A stretch of DNA of 64,000 bases from Bradyrhizobium sp. Y36 (GCF_002531575.1 NZ_NWTI01000005.1:297239-361238), one strand, 5' to 3'. Shown: positions 24,982 through 33,501, counted from the first letter of the stretch. The notes: generated from the sequence alone by a model not told the origin. A program made the numbers and translations.

Positions 24982-25947
24982 TCACCGCCGCTCGGACGTC
25001 TGCGTCGTCTGCAACTGCCGACGAAACCAGGCCCAGGTCTCGCGCGTCGTTCTGATGTAGCCGCGGCCGCGATGAACGATCTCGCCGTCGACGATTGCGT
25101 TCAGCTTCGGCAGCGCGTGAAACGGGATCGAGGGATAGGCGTGGTGTTCGACGTGATAGGGCATGTTCCACGCGAGCCATTTGACGATCGCGGCGGTGTA
25201 GGTGGTGCGCGTGTTCTGGAAGGCGCTGCGGGTGCGCTCGCAGCCGGTGTGCTCGGCATAGAGATAAGGCCGCAGGAAGAACTGTCCGACCCCAAGCGGG
25301 ACGATCCAGACCCAGAGCAGCAGCGCCGACGAGAACCACAGCGAGAGCGCAAGCAGCAGGGCATAGAGCGCGACATAGGCACGCGCCTCTCCGACGATAA
25401 CGGCGCGCTTGCTCTCGGGGATCCAGGGTACGGTCACGTTGCCGGTGATCGCATGGCCGAGCATCAGGCGGAGACGGCCAGCGACCTGGAGCACGCCGCT
25501 ATAGGCGATCGCGAGCTGCGTGTCGGATGTCGGCTTCACCCCGACGATCAGCTCGGGATCCTTGTCCGGATCCTGGGTGTAGCGATGGTGATCCCAGTGA
25601 AACAGGCAGTAATACTCGTAAGGCAATCCGATGATGAAGGCCGAAAGATTGCCCACGGCCAGATTGAGGCCGCGGCTCCGAAACGCGGTCTTGTGCGCGG
25701 TCTCGTGCACAGCCATGAACAGGAAGGCGACGATATAGCCCTGCACCATCATCAATGGCAGCGCCCAAAGCACGCCCCAGGTCGAGGAAACCTTCCAGAT
25801 CAGCGTGCCCACCAGCACGATCATTCCGTAATGGCCGAGGCTCTGCACGGCGCCCCTGAGATCGGAGCGGACCGACAATTCGCGCAGCATTGCCGGCGAC
25901 AGCGGCTTCAAGCGATGATCGGGCTCGGAAACGATTGCGTCAGTCAT
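24982..25947 (-). CDS. Membrane fatty acid desaturase family protein
   Basis: The protein has 321 residues. The three His boxes of membrane di-iron desaturases are present: HETAH near residue 82, HWDHH near residue 118 and HVEHH near residue 255, with hydrophobic segments in between (IVLVGTLIWKVSSTWGVLWA, ALYALLLALSLWFSSALLLW). It would insert a double bond into, or hydroxylate, a lipid or carotenoid in the inner membrane. The start lies 14 bases after the stop of the MetX-like hydrolase gene, so they form an operon. Confidence 0.9.
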   Translation of the reverse strand: MTDAIVSEPDHRLKPLSPAMLRELSVRSDLRGAVQSLGHYGMIVLVGTLIWKVSSTWGVLWALPLMMVQGYIVAFLFMAVHETAHKTAFRSRGLNLAVGNLSAFIIGLPYEYYCLFHWDHHRYTQDPDKDPELIVGVKPTSDTQLAIAYSGVLQVAGRLRLMLGHAITGNVTVPWIPESKRAVIVGEARAYVALYALLLALSLWFSSALLLWVWIVPLGVGQFFLRPYLYAEHTGCERTRSAFQNTRTTYTAAIVKWLAWNMPYHVEHHAYPSIPFHALPKLNAIVDGEIVHRGRGYIRTTRETWAWFRRQLQTTQTSERR

Positions 25948-25961
25948 GAGCGGAGACCTGT

Positions 25962-26978
25962 CTACCTCGCGAGGAGCGCTGCGACCTCGGCCTTGAGAAA
26001 GGCCTGGTCGCGCGGATTGCTGACGGGATTGCCGGCGCGATGGCCATGCAGGGACGGGATCGGATGCAGCACGGCGGATTTCGCGTTCACCAGCCGGCCG
26101 AGCTCGTCCTGATTGTCGCGCACGTCGAAATAGCGATCGGTGGCGCCCGGCATCAGCAACACGTGCGCCCGGATCGCGGCCAGCGCGCGATCGAGATCGC
26201 CACCGAATGCCTCACATCGGCTGATGTCGCCCCGCTGCCAGATGCCGACCTGCGCCAGGAGATCATTGGCCTCGCGCCGCGCGAAGGTCGCGTCCCAGGT
26301 GCGGACGAGATAATCCTCCAGCGAGGTGAAGCCGGCCTCGCGCCAGAGCTCGTCGCGATAGAAGCCGTGCGACATCGCCCAGCCGGCATAGACCCGCCCC
26401 ATGGCGCGATAGCCGGCGACGGGCTTTTCGGTGAAGCGCCCGTCGCGGAAGGCAGGATCGGCGGTGAGCGCGGCCTTCACGCTTTCCAGGAAAACGTAGT
26501 TGTAGGGCGCGCAACGCGCGCTGCCGCAGACCACCGCGGCCCGCTCGACCATGTCAGGATGCAGCGCCGCCCAGTGATAGGCCTGCATGCCGCCCATCGA
26601 CCAGCCATAGACCAGAGCCAGCTTCGAGATGCCGAATCGCTCGGTGAGGAGCCGGTGCTGAACCGCGACGGCATCGTGATAGGTTACCTCGGGGAACGGC
26701 GCGGCGGTGTTGGAGGGCGAGGATGACAGGCCGTTGCCCAGCAGGTTCGGAATGATGATGAAGTAGCGCGTGGGGTCGAGCACGCCGTCGGACCCGATCA
26801 GCCATTCGGTGTCGATGTGCTGTGCGCTGAACGAGGTCGGATAGAGGATGACGTTGTCCCTGGCCGGGCTCAGCGTGCCGTAGGTCTTGTAGACGAGCTT
26901 CAACGAGGGAAACACGGCCCCGGACTGGAGCGCGACGTCGCCAGCCTCGAAGATCTCGCCATCGCTTCGCGCCGTCAT
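25962..26978 (-). CDS. MetX-type alpha/beta-fold hydrolase
   Basis: The protein has 338 residues and resembles homoserine O-acetyltransferases in its first two thirds: VYKTYGTLSPARDNVILYPT, YFIIIPNLLGNGLSSSPSN and the nucleophile elbow LVYGWSMGGMQAYHWA with Ser near residue 126. The C-terminal Asp is in MPGATDRYFDV; the final His would be in SLHGHRAGNP instead of the usual GHD. This variation suggests an esterase or acyltransferase of another substrate rather than methionine synthesis. A large palindrome stands 93 bases upstream of the start. Confidence 0.82.
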   Translation of the reverse strand: MTARSDGEIFEAGDVALQSGAVFPSLKLVYKTYGTLSPARDNVILYPTSFSAQHIDTEWLIGSDGVLDPTRYFIIIPNLLGNGLSSSPSNTAAPFPEVTYHDAVAVQHRLLTERFGISKLALVYGWSMGGMQAYHWAALHPDMVERAAVVCGSARCAPYNYVFLESVKAALTADPAFRDGRFTEKPVAGYRAMGRVYAGWAMSHGFYRDELWREAGFTSLEDYLVRTWDATFARREANDLLAQVGIWQRGDISRCEAFGGDLDRALAAIRAHVLLMPGATDRYFDVRDNQDELGRLVNAKSAVLHPIPSLHGHRAGNPVSNPRDQAFLKAEVAALLAR

Positions 26979-27070
26979 GCGTCCAACTCCCGCTCACGCG
27001 GCCGCAGAGCGCCGCGGCTTCCACGATGCATCGATCATGCCGGACCCGCAGCTGCGCCATTGCAGCAGAT

Positions 27071-27101
27071 TTAATAACTGTACTTCTAGTACAGTTATTA
27101 A
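27071..27101. promoter_or_regulatory. Perfect 31-base palindrome upstream of the hydrolase-desaturase operon
   Basis: Arms TTAATAACTGTACT and AGTACAGTTATTAA are exact complements around TCT. It lies 34 bases downstream of the MBL-like gene and 93 bases upstream of the MetX-like gene, all read leftward. The AT-rich outer arms and absence of a T-run argue for a protein-binding site of TetR or MarR type rather than a terminator. Confidence 0.6.
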
Positions 27102-27135
27102 CGGCCGGCAAGATAAATCCGCCTCTCCCGCCAGC

Positions 27136-27939
27136 TCAGGCGATGGCCGCCAAATAGCGCTCCACCGATGCCGCGAAGGCGGCCTTGGCCCCAATGACGA
27201 TGTTGCGGCCCCACCACGCGCCATAGATGCGATCGAAGGCGAGCGGCGTGACGGCGGCAGCGATCCGCCGCACCGCCGCTGCGTTGAGCGGCATGTAGTT
27301 GGGATAGGAGTACATGAAGCTGACGAAGCGGCGGTCCATCGTCACCTGGGCGATGTCGCCCGTGAGCAGCGCGCCCCGGCCGTCCGCACTGCGCGCCGAG
27401 TGCAACATGGTGGCGCCGGCGAAATGACCACCGGTGCGCAATAGCAGCACGTCCTCGGAGATGCGGAGGCTGTCACCGGTCCAATGCACGATCGAGGGAT
27501 GCGGCCGCGTGACGAAGGCGCGATCGTCGGCATGCAGATAGACCGGCACGCCGCCGAAAGTATCGCTCCAGTCCGCGACCGCGCCGTAGTAGTGCGGATG
27601 CGAGATCGCGATCGCCTTCAACCCGCCGAGCGCTGCCACATATTGAATGGCCTCATCGGTTGCAAGCGGAATGCAGTCCCACATCACGCAGCCGTCGGCC
27701 TGCGGCACCAGCAGCGCGCGCTGCCCGATGGCAAAGCTCGGCTCCAGGCCGATGCCGGTGAGGCCGAGATCGTCGCGTCCCACCAGCCGGTGTCCCTGCA
27801 TGAGCTGTTCGCGCGTGAGAAAGGTCTGTCCCTTCCAGTTCACGAACTGCCGCTCGTCCTCGCAGATCGGGCAGGAGGCCGGCGGACGTCCGCCGTTCGG
27901 GAATTGCGCGCCGCAGGTTTCGCAGGTCCAGAGAGGCAT
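27136..27939 (-). CDS. MBL-fold protein with N-terminal zinc ribbon and degenerate metal motif
   Basis: The protein has 267 residues. Residues 1-30 form a rubredoxin-like zinc ribbon (WTCETCGAQFPNGG, then SCPICEDE). The rest follows the metallo-beta-lactamase fold: AIAISHPHYYGAVADWSD holds HPHYYG in place of HxHxDH, LLLRTGGHFAGATML gives the next His and ALLTGDIAQV the bridging Asp. The missing Asp-His pair means the second metal site is altered, so hydrolase activity is doubtful. The gene lies upstream of the palindrome and may share control with the hydrolase-desaturase operon. Confidence 0.82.
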   Translation of the reverse strand: MPLWTCETCGAQFPNGGRPPASCPICEDERQFVNWKGQTFLTREQLMQGHRLVGRDDLGLTGIGLEPSFAIGQRALLVPQADGCVMWDCIPLATDEAIQYVAALGGLKAIAISHPHYYGAVADWSDTFGGVPVYLHADDRAFVTRPHPSIVHWTGDSLRISEDVLLLRTGGHFAGATMLHSARSADGRGALLTGDIAQVTMDRRFVSFMYSYPNYMPLNAAAVRRIAAAVTPLAFDRIYGAWWGRNIVIGAKAAFAASVERYLAAIA

Positions 27940-27999
27940 GAGTTAGGCTCCATGGCGGGATCGCAACATGGCATTGCGGACGCGCGTTCAGCAAGGTCG

Positions 28000-28221
28000 A
28001 TGAACGAGACGCCTGGAACCGACGCAAGGAGCACCGTTACGTTTCGGATCAACGCCAGAACGATTGGCCAAGAGGATCACGACACACAAACAGCATGCCT
28101 GGGGACCGATGACTTCGCGGCCTCCCTCTCGTCCCTTATCTGGCCTCTGTTCGCGCTCAACTTCTTCATGGCCGACATGCAGTCGGGCATCGGACCGTTC
28201 GTCGGCGTCTTCCTCCAGCGA
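28000..28221 (+). pseudogene. 5' fragment of an MFS transporter gene
   Basis: In the frame of the ATG at 28000 the sequence reads SSLIWPLFALNFFMADMQSG and then IGPFVGVFLQ, which is the first membrane segment and following loop of an MFS permease. The similarity ends abruptly at about 28221, where an AraC-type coding sequence begins in another frame. The rest of the permease is absent. The family call rests on one segment and is moderately sure. Confidence 0.5.
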
Positions 28222-28591
28222 TGTTGCCGAGGAAGCGCGGACACGCGGCTTGGTCGCGGCGCGTCTGGAGACTCTCAAATCCGACATCCTGGCGCAGCTG
28301 GACAGCCCCGCGCTGTCGCTCACCGTCCTATCCGCCGCGCATCGGGTCAGCCCGCGCACGATCCAGCTGCTGTTCGAGCAGGCCGGCATCACTTATAGCG
28401 GCTTCGTGCTGGAGCAGCACTTGCTGCGCGCCGAGCGGCTGCTCCGAAACCCTGCCGTGCGCACCCGCAAGATCATCGAGATCGCGCATCTCGCGGGCTT
28501 CCACGACGTCTCCTACTTCCATCGCGCGTTTCGCCGCCGCTTCGGGCAAACGCCGGACGATGTCAGGAAGCTGTCCGGCGAGAGCCGTTAG
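28222..28591 (+). pseudogene. 3' fragment of an AraC family regulator gene
   Basis: About 120 C-terminal codons remain, covering both helix-turn-helix motifs: LTVLSAAHRVSPRTIQLLFE and IIEIAHLAGFHDVSYFHRAF, then RRRFGQTPDDVRKL. The ligand-binding N-terminal two thirds are missing; upstream the frame runs out of phase through the MFS fragment and has no natural start region. A short DNA-binding protein could still be made from the ATG at 28109, with about 40 unrelated residues in front. The end overlaps the convergent dehydrogenase by four bases. Confidence 0.65.
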
Positions 28592-29595
28592 GCGAACTCG
28601 ACCACGATCTTGCCGAAATGGCCGCCCTGCTGCATCAGGCGCAGCGCGTCCGTCACGGCATCGAAGCTGAACACGCGGTCGATCACCGGCTTCATGCCAT
28701 TGCGTTCGATCGCGGCCGTCATGCCCTCGAACATGCGGCGGCTGCCGACGGAGAGACCGATGACGTGGAGGTTTTTGGCGAACAGGCTCGGGATCGCGAT
28801 CTGCTGCGAGAAGCCCGTGAGCACGCCGATCACCAGGATCGTGCCACCGACACGCGCAGCCTCGAGCGATTGCGCAAAAGTATCCTTGCCGCCGACCTCG
28901 ACGACGTGGTCGACGCCTCCGCCGCTCCACTCCGCCGCGGCCTTGCCCCACTCCGGCACTGAGCGATAGTTGATGGTATGGTCGGCGCCGAGCGCTTTGG
29001 CGCGTTCGAGCTTCTCGTCGCTCGACGACGTCACGATCACGCTTGCACCGGCGAGCTTTGCGAATTGCAGCGCGAAGATCGAGACGCCGCCGGTGCCCTG
29101 TACCAGAACGGTATCGCCGGGCTTCACATGCGCTTCTTCGAACAGCGCACGCCATGCAGTGAGGCCGGCGCAGGGCAGCGTCGCGGCCTCCCTGAACGAC
29201 AAATGCGAGGGCATGCGGCTGACGCCCTCGGCGTCGAGCACCATGACATCCTGCAGCACGCCGGGCCGCGTGCCGCCGAGCGCGTAACGGCGGCTGGCCG
29301 CCGAAACCTGTCCGTCGATCCAGGACTGGAAGAACATCGGACAGACGCGATCGCCGATCGCAATGCGGGTAACGCCCGCGCCGATGGCCGTCACCTCGCC
29401 GGCTCCGTCCGAGAACGGGATCAGCGGCAATTTGGTGACGCCGCCCTTGCCCTGGATGGTGAGCAGGTCCCGATAGTTGAGCGATGCCGCCTTCATCCGC
29501 ACAGCGACCTGCCCCGGCCCGGGCACAGGCTCGGGCAGATCGGCCAGCTCCATCCCCTCGATCGACCAGTCGCGCGCGACCTGCCAGGCTTTCAT
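28588..29595 (-). CDS. Zinc-independent medium-chain dehydrogenase/quinone-oxidoreductase-like protein
   Basis: The protein has 335 residues. The N-terminal GroES-like domain has ASLNYRDLLTIQGKGG and PFSDGAGEVTAIGAGV, and the Rossmann domain has VLVQGTGGVSIFALQFAKL. The zinc ligands of alcohol dehydrogenases are not present in their usual places, as in NADPH:quinone-type MDR enzymes, although genome pipelines often call this group NAD(P)-dependent alcohol dehydrogenase. It lies 15 bases downstream of the acyl-CoA synthetase gene, so an operon role in reducing or oxidising a CoA-pathway intermediate is possible. Confidence 0.88.
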   Translation of the reverse strand: MKAWQVARDWSIEGMELADLPEPVPGPGQVAVRMKAASLNYRDLLTIQGKGGVTKLPLIPFSDGAGEVTAIGAGVTRIAIGDRVCPMFFQSWIDGQVSAASRRYALGGTRPGVLQDVMVLDAEGVSRMPSHLSFREAATLPCAGLTAWRALFEEAHVKPGDTVLVQGTGGVSIFALQFAKLAGASVIVTSSSDEKLERAKALGADHTINYRSVPEWGKAAAEWSGGGVDHVVEVGGKDTFAQSLEAARVGGTILVIGVLTGFSQQIAIPSLFAKNLHVIGLSVGSRRMFEGMTAAIERNGMKPVIDRVFSFDAVTDALRLMQQGGHFGKIVVEFA

Positions 29596-29610
29596 GGGAG
29601 GCGCTCCGTC

Positions 29611-31221
29611 TCAGGTGCCAAAGCTCTTCTGCACCGCCTTGTCGAGGGTATCACCGCCGACGAAGCGCTGGCGCAGCTCGCGCTTGAGCAGCTTGCCGCT
29701 CGGATTCTTCGGCAAGGCATCCACGAAGATGACACGCTTGGGCACCTTGAAATGCGCCATCTGGCCGGCGCAGTGCTTGATGACGGATTCCTCGTCGAGC
29801 TTCTCGCCGCTCTTCACGACGACGATCGCGGTCACCGCCTCGATCCAGCGCGGATCGGGCAGGCCGACGACGGCAACCTCCGACACGGCGGGAATGCGAT
29901 AGACCATCTCCTCAACCTCGCGGCTCGCGACATTCTCGCCGCCGGTCTTGATCATGTCCTTGACGCGGTCGACCACGGTGATGTGGCCCTCCTCGTCGAC
30001 GGTGGCGAGATCGCCCGAGTGAAACCAGCCGCCCGCGAACGCCGCCGCCGTCTTGACGGGATCGTTGTAATAGCCGGACAAGAGATGCGGCGAGCGATGC
30101 ACGATCTCGCCGACTTCGCCGACCTTGACGTCCTCCATCGCCGTATTGACCACGCGGGTCTCGACATTGAGCACGGGCTTGCCGGCCGAGCCGGCCTTGC
30201 GGAGCTGGTCCGCCGGGCGCAGCACGGTTGCGAGCGGCGCGATCTCGGTCTGGCCGTAGAAATTCCAGAATTTGACATTCGGCAGCCGGCGCTGAAGTTC
30301 GAGCAACACTTCCACTGGCATGATCGAGGCACCGTAGTACCCTTTTTCAAGCGTCGAAAGATCGGTCTTGTCGAAGTTTGGCGAGCGCAGCATCGCGATC
30401 CAGATCGTCGGCGGCGCGAAGAAGGACGTGATCTTGTGCGCCTGGATCAGCGCCAGGATGTTGTCGGCGGTCGGCTTGCCCGTGATCACGCCGGAGGCGC
30501 CGAGATAAACTTGCGGCCCCAGGAACACGTCGAGCTGGGCGCAGTGATAGAGCGGCAGCGCGTGCAGGAACTTGTCGTCCACGCTCATGCCGCCGTCGAT
30601 GATGCAGCTGACATACTGCCACATCACCGCTTCATGGGTCAGCATCGCCCCCTTGGGGAGGGATTCCGTGCCTGAGGTGTAGACGATCTGCGCGAGATCG
30701 CGGCTGTCGACCGAGGCGTCCAGGAACGAGCCGTCGGCATGAAGCAGATCGTCGAACGTGGTGAGCCCCGCCGGCGCCGTCGCGGGATCCTCGCCCGGCA
30801 GCCAGATCATCTTCTCGACCGCGCAATCCCTGGCGCTTGCGGCCTTCGCCGGCTCGACGAAATCGGGGCCGGCCGCGAGCAGCTTGGCGCCGGAGCTCTT
30901 CAGGATGAAGTTGATCTCATCGGGATTGAGCATGAAGTTGATCGGCACCAGCACCGCACCGATCCGCGCCGCAGCGAAGCGCAGCGCCGCGAAGGCGTGC
31001 GAGTTGCGCGAGAGCACCGCGATGCGATCACCCTTCCTGACACCGAGGCCGAGCAGGCCGCGACCGATCCGGTTACAGATCGCGTCCATCTCGGCAAAGC
31101 TCCAGCTGACATCGCCGCAGCTGACGGCAAGCTTGTTCGGATCGCGGCCCGCCGAGCGGCGCAGGAGATCGCCGATGGAATGCTCGCGGGCTTTCGCGAT
31201 GGTGGCTGCGGTCTCGGTCAT
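29611..31221 (-). CDS. Acyl-CoA synthetase (long/medium-chain or aryl)
   Basis: The protein has 536 residues from the ATG at 31221, preceded by GGAGG. The AMP-binding P-loop reads QIVYTSGTESLPKGAMLTHE, with ESL where most family members have TGx; YGQTE near residue 330 and SGDLATVDEEGHITVVDRVK near 410 follow, and the catalytic Lys is in PKNPSGKLLKREL. The ESL variant marks a distinct subfamily common in Bradyrhizobium. The substrate is not known. It lies downstream of a GntR-FCD regulator and opposite an ABC binding protein. Confidence 0.9.
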   Translation of the reverse strand: MTETAATIAKAREHSIGDLLRRSAGRDPNKLAVSCGDVSWSFAEMDAICNRIGRGLLGLGVRKGDRIAVLSRNSHAFAALRFAAARIGAVLVPINFMLNPDEINFILKSSGAKLLAAGPDFVEPAKAASARDCAVEKMIWLPGEDPATAPAGLTTFDDLLHADGSFLDASVDSRDLAQIVYTSGTESLPKGAMLTHEAVMWQYVSCIIDGGMSVDDKFLHALPLYHCAQLDVFLGPQVYLGASGVITGKPTADNILALIQAHKITSFFAPPTIWIAMLRSPNFDKTDLSTLEKGYYGASIMPVEVLLELQRRLPNVKFWNFYGQTEIAPLATVLRPADQLRKAGSAGKPVLNVETRVVNTAMEDVKVGEVGEIVHRSPHLLSGYYNDPVKTAAAFAGGWFHSGDLATVDEEGHITVVDRVKDMIKTGGENVASREVEEMVYRIPAVSEVAVVGLPDPRWIEAVTAIVVVKSGEKLDEESVIKHCAGQMAHFKVPKRVIFVDALPKNPSGKLLKRELRQRFVGGDTLDKAVQKSFGT

Positions 31222-31288
31222 GTGTCCCTCCGGGTGATGTCTTTGTTTGTTGGATTTCTTGTTCGAAATCTTGCGTCTTGTTTTTGCG

Positions 31289-32056
31289 CTACCGGCGCCG
31301 GGCCGCCTGCGCGTGCTCCATGTACATGTGCTCGACCGAACGATCGAGCGAGGCGATCTTCTCGAAACCGCGACGCCAGTCCTGCAAATGCCGGCGCGTC
31401 CACAGCACGCCGGCCTCGCGGTCACGACGGCGGATCGCGTCGATGAGATGGCGATGCGCTGCGACGAGGCGCGGGCCGCCTTCGGCCACGCCCGTCACGA
31501 TCATCTCGGTGGTGGGATAGAACAGCTGCGCCGCCGGCTCGCGCGCGAGCTGGAGCACACGGTTCTGCGAGGCCTTGGCGACCAGCACGTGGAATTCGGC
31601 GTCGCACTCGGCCAGCCTCGCGGGATCGCCGACAACGGCCCCGCTGCGGGCGAGATTGTCCGTGAGCTCCGCGACGTTCTCCTCGCTGGCTCGCTCCACG
31701 GCGCCTTCGATGCTGGCGACCTCCAGCGTCATCGAAGCCTCATAGAGTTCGCGGAAGGTGACCTCGTGCAGCACCAGCGCGCGGCTGAGACGGCTTGCGA
31801 GCTTGCTGTAGCGCGGCAGGCAGGCGTGCAGGCGGCGCGAAGAATCGCGGCGGATCAGCCCGCCTTCTTCCAGCACACGGATGCCCTCGCGAATGGTCGA
31901 GCGGTTGACGCCGAACTGGCGGACCAGATCGTGCTCGGTGCCGATGGGATCGCCCGGCTTGATGCGGCCGTTGACGATCTCGCGTTCGATGGCGTCGGCG
32001 ACCTTCTGATAGGCCGGCGCCACATCGATCGGACGAAACAGCGGTGCGATGGGCAA
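31289..32056 (-). CDS. GntR family regulator, FCD subgroup
   Basis: The protein has about 255 residues. The N-terminal winged helix (VADAIEREIVNGRIKPGDPI, VRQFGVNRSTIREGIRVLEE) is followed by an all-helical FCD effector domain (residues about 95-235, with the metal-binding pattern in ECDAEFHVLVAKAS and LVAAHRHLIDAI). The TTG at 32056 has GAGG six bases upstream and is preferred; a TTG four codons earlier is the alternative. Two copies of an exact palindrome in the divergent region are its probable operators, covering its own promoter and that of the ABC binding protein. The acyl-CoA synthetase downstream probably belongs to the same regulon. Confidence 0.9.
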   Translation of the reverse strand: MPIAPLFRPIDVAPAYQKVADAIEREIVNGRIKPGDPIGTEHDLVRQFGVNRSTIREGIRVLEEGGLIRRDSSRRLHACLPRYSKLASRLSRALVLHEVTFRELYEASMTLEVASIEGAVERASEENVAELTDNLARSGAVVGDPARLAECDAEFHVLVAKASQNRVLQLAREPAAQLFYPTTEMIVTGVAEGGPRLVAAHRHLIDAIRRRDREAGVLWTRRHLQDWRRGFEKIASLDRSVEHMYMEHAQAARRR

Positions 32057-32072
32057 ACCGGACCTCAATGGC

Positions 32073-32087
32073 GTTTGTCGGACAAAC
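32073..32087. promoter_or_regulatory. GntR-type operator, copy 1
   Basis: GTTTGTCGGACAAAC is a perfect 15-base palindrome with a central G, immediately upstream of the regulator start, suited to autorepression. Its 13-base core TTTGTCGGACAAA is repeated at 32173-32185. Confidence 0.8.
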
Positions 32088-32145
32088 TATATTCGCAGCT
32101 TTCGAATGCGTCAAACTGCTCCATAGAAGCGGTAGATTCAATAAA

Positions 32146-32174
32146 TTGACTCTGCCGGAACCCACCTCTAACTT
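32146..32174 (+). promoter_or_regulatory. Promoter of the ABC binding-protein gene
   Basis: TTGACT (32146-32151) and TAACTT (32169-32174) are separated by 17 bases. The -10 runs into the second operator. Confidence 0.6.
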
Positions 32175-32186
32175 TGTCGGACAAAG
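32172..32186. promoter_or_regulatory. GntR-type operator, copy 2
   Basis: CTTTGTCGGACAAAG shares the core TTTGTCGGACAAA with copy 1. It overlaps the -10 box and the expected start point of the binding-protein gene, so a bound regulator would block transcription. The two centres are 99 bases apart. Confidence 0.8.
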
Positions 32187-32221
32187 GGACAGAATAGTCC
32201 CATGCAAGAGGAAACGTATCC

Positions 32222-33427
32222 ATGAGACCTATCGCAGCCCTCGTGTCTGCGGCCGGCCTGCTGTCGGCTGCCCTGATCATCCCCGCCTCGGCCCAGCAGG
32301 CACCGCTCAAGATCGGGGTGCTCTCCGATTTCTCCTCGGTCTATTCCGACATCGGCGGCCAGGGAAATGTCGAGGCCACCAAGATGGCGATCGAGGATTT
32401 CGGCGGGCAGATGTTCGGCAAGCCGATCGAGATGGTCGCCGCCGACGTGCTCAACAAGCCCGACGTTGCCTCCACCATCGCGCGTAAATGGTGGGAGACC
32501 GAAGGGGTCGACATGATCATCGACCTGCCGACCTCGGCCACCGCGCTCGCGGTGATGGAGCTGTCGAAGCAGTACGAGAAGATCATGATCGTGACGGATG
32601 CGGCCAGCTCCGACATCACCGGAAAATCGTGCTCGCCCTATACGGCGCACTGGACCTACGACACCTACGCCAACGCCCACACGGTCGGCAGCGCCATCGT
32701 CAAGAACGGCGGCGACACCTGGTTCTTCCTCACCGCCGACTACGTGTTCGGCCATTCGGTCGAGCGCGACACCGGCGACGTCGTGAAAGCCGCTGGCGGC
32801 AAGGTGCTCGGCAGCGTCAAGCATCCGCTCAACACCGCCGACTTCTCCTCGTTCCTGCTGCAAGCCCAGGCCTCCAAGGCCAAGATCATCGGCCTCGCCA
32901 ATGGCGGCGGCGACACCATCAACGCGATCAAGCAGGCCGGCGAGTTCGGCATCGTCGCCGGCGGCCAGAACCTCGCGGCGATCGTGATGTTCATCTCCGA
33001 TGTGCACAGCCTGGGCCTCAAGCTTGCGCAGGGCCTGATCATCACCGAGGCCTACTACTGGGATCTCAACGACAAGACCCGGGCTTTCGGCAAGCGCTTC
33101 CTGGAGCGCGTCAAGCGCATGCCGACGATGAACCAGGCCGCGACCTATAGTGCGACGCTGCATTACCTCAAGGCGGCGCAGGCCGCCGGCACCCGCGACA
33201 CCAAGACGGTGATGGCGAAGATGCGCGAGCTGCCGGTGAAGGATGCCTTCACCGACAACGGCGTGCTGCGCGAGGACGGCCGCATGGTGCACAGCATGTA
33301 CCTGTTCCAGGTGAAGAAGCCGGAGGAGTCGAAGGCACCGTGGGATTACTACAAGCTGCTCGCCGAGGTGCCCGCCGACCAGGCGTTCCGCCCGCTCAAG
33401 GACGGCGGCTGCCCGCTGGTGAAGTGA
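32222..33427 (+). CDS. ABC transporter substrate-binding protein (HAAT family)
   Basis: The protein has 401 residues with a signal peptide of about 23 residues (MRPIAALVSAAGLLSAALII, then PASAQ). It has the periplasmic-binding fold I: LKIGVLSDFSSVYSDIGGQG at the start, ADMIIDLPTSATALAVME-like middle and FLTADYVFGHSVERDTGDVV. The aspartate and serine of the ligand pocket (DFSSVYSD) resemble binding proteins for aromatic or amide ligands. No permease or ATPase gene is adjacent. Control by the divergent GntR-FCD protein is strongly suggested by the two operators. Confidence 0.9.
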   Translation: MRPIAALVSAAGLLSAALIIPASAQQAPLKIGVLSDFSSVYSDIGGQGNVEATKMAIEDFGGQMFGKPIEMVAADVLNKPDVASTIARKWWETEGVDMIIDLPTSATALAVMELSKQYEKIMIVTDAASSDITGKSCSPYTAHWTYDTYANAHTVGSAIVKNGGDTWFFLTADYVFGHSVERDTGDVVKAAGGKVLGSVKHPLNTADFSSFLLQAQASKAKIIGLANGGGDTINAIKQAGEFGIVAGGQNLAAIVMFISDVHSLGLKLAQGLIITEAYYWDLNDKTRAFGKRFLERVKRMPTMNQAATYSATLHYLKAAQAAGTRDTKTVMAKMRELPVKDAFTDNGVLREDGRMVHSMYLFQVKKPEESKAPWDYYKLLAEVPADQAFRPLKDGGCPLVK

Positions 33428-33470
33428 GACGGCCCGGATCGCGCCGATAGTCATCCACTCAGGAAGCCTC

Positions 33471-33501
33471 GCTCGTCCGCTTGATCATCCGGCGGACGAG
33501 C
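33471..33501 (+). terminator. Hairpin downstream of the ABC binding-protein gene
   Basis: Ten-base arms GCTCGTCCGC and GCGGACGAGC enclose an 11-base loop, 44 bases after the stop. There is no T-run, so it may be an mRNA-protecting hairpin or a weak terminator. Confidence 0.4.

Noticed and set aside
25962..26978. Calling the MetX-like gene a methionine-pathway homoserine acetyltransferase
   Set aside because: The C-terminal catalytic region departs from the usual GHD pattern and the neighbours are a desaturase and an MBL-like protein, with no MetW or sulfur genes.
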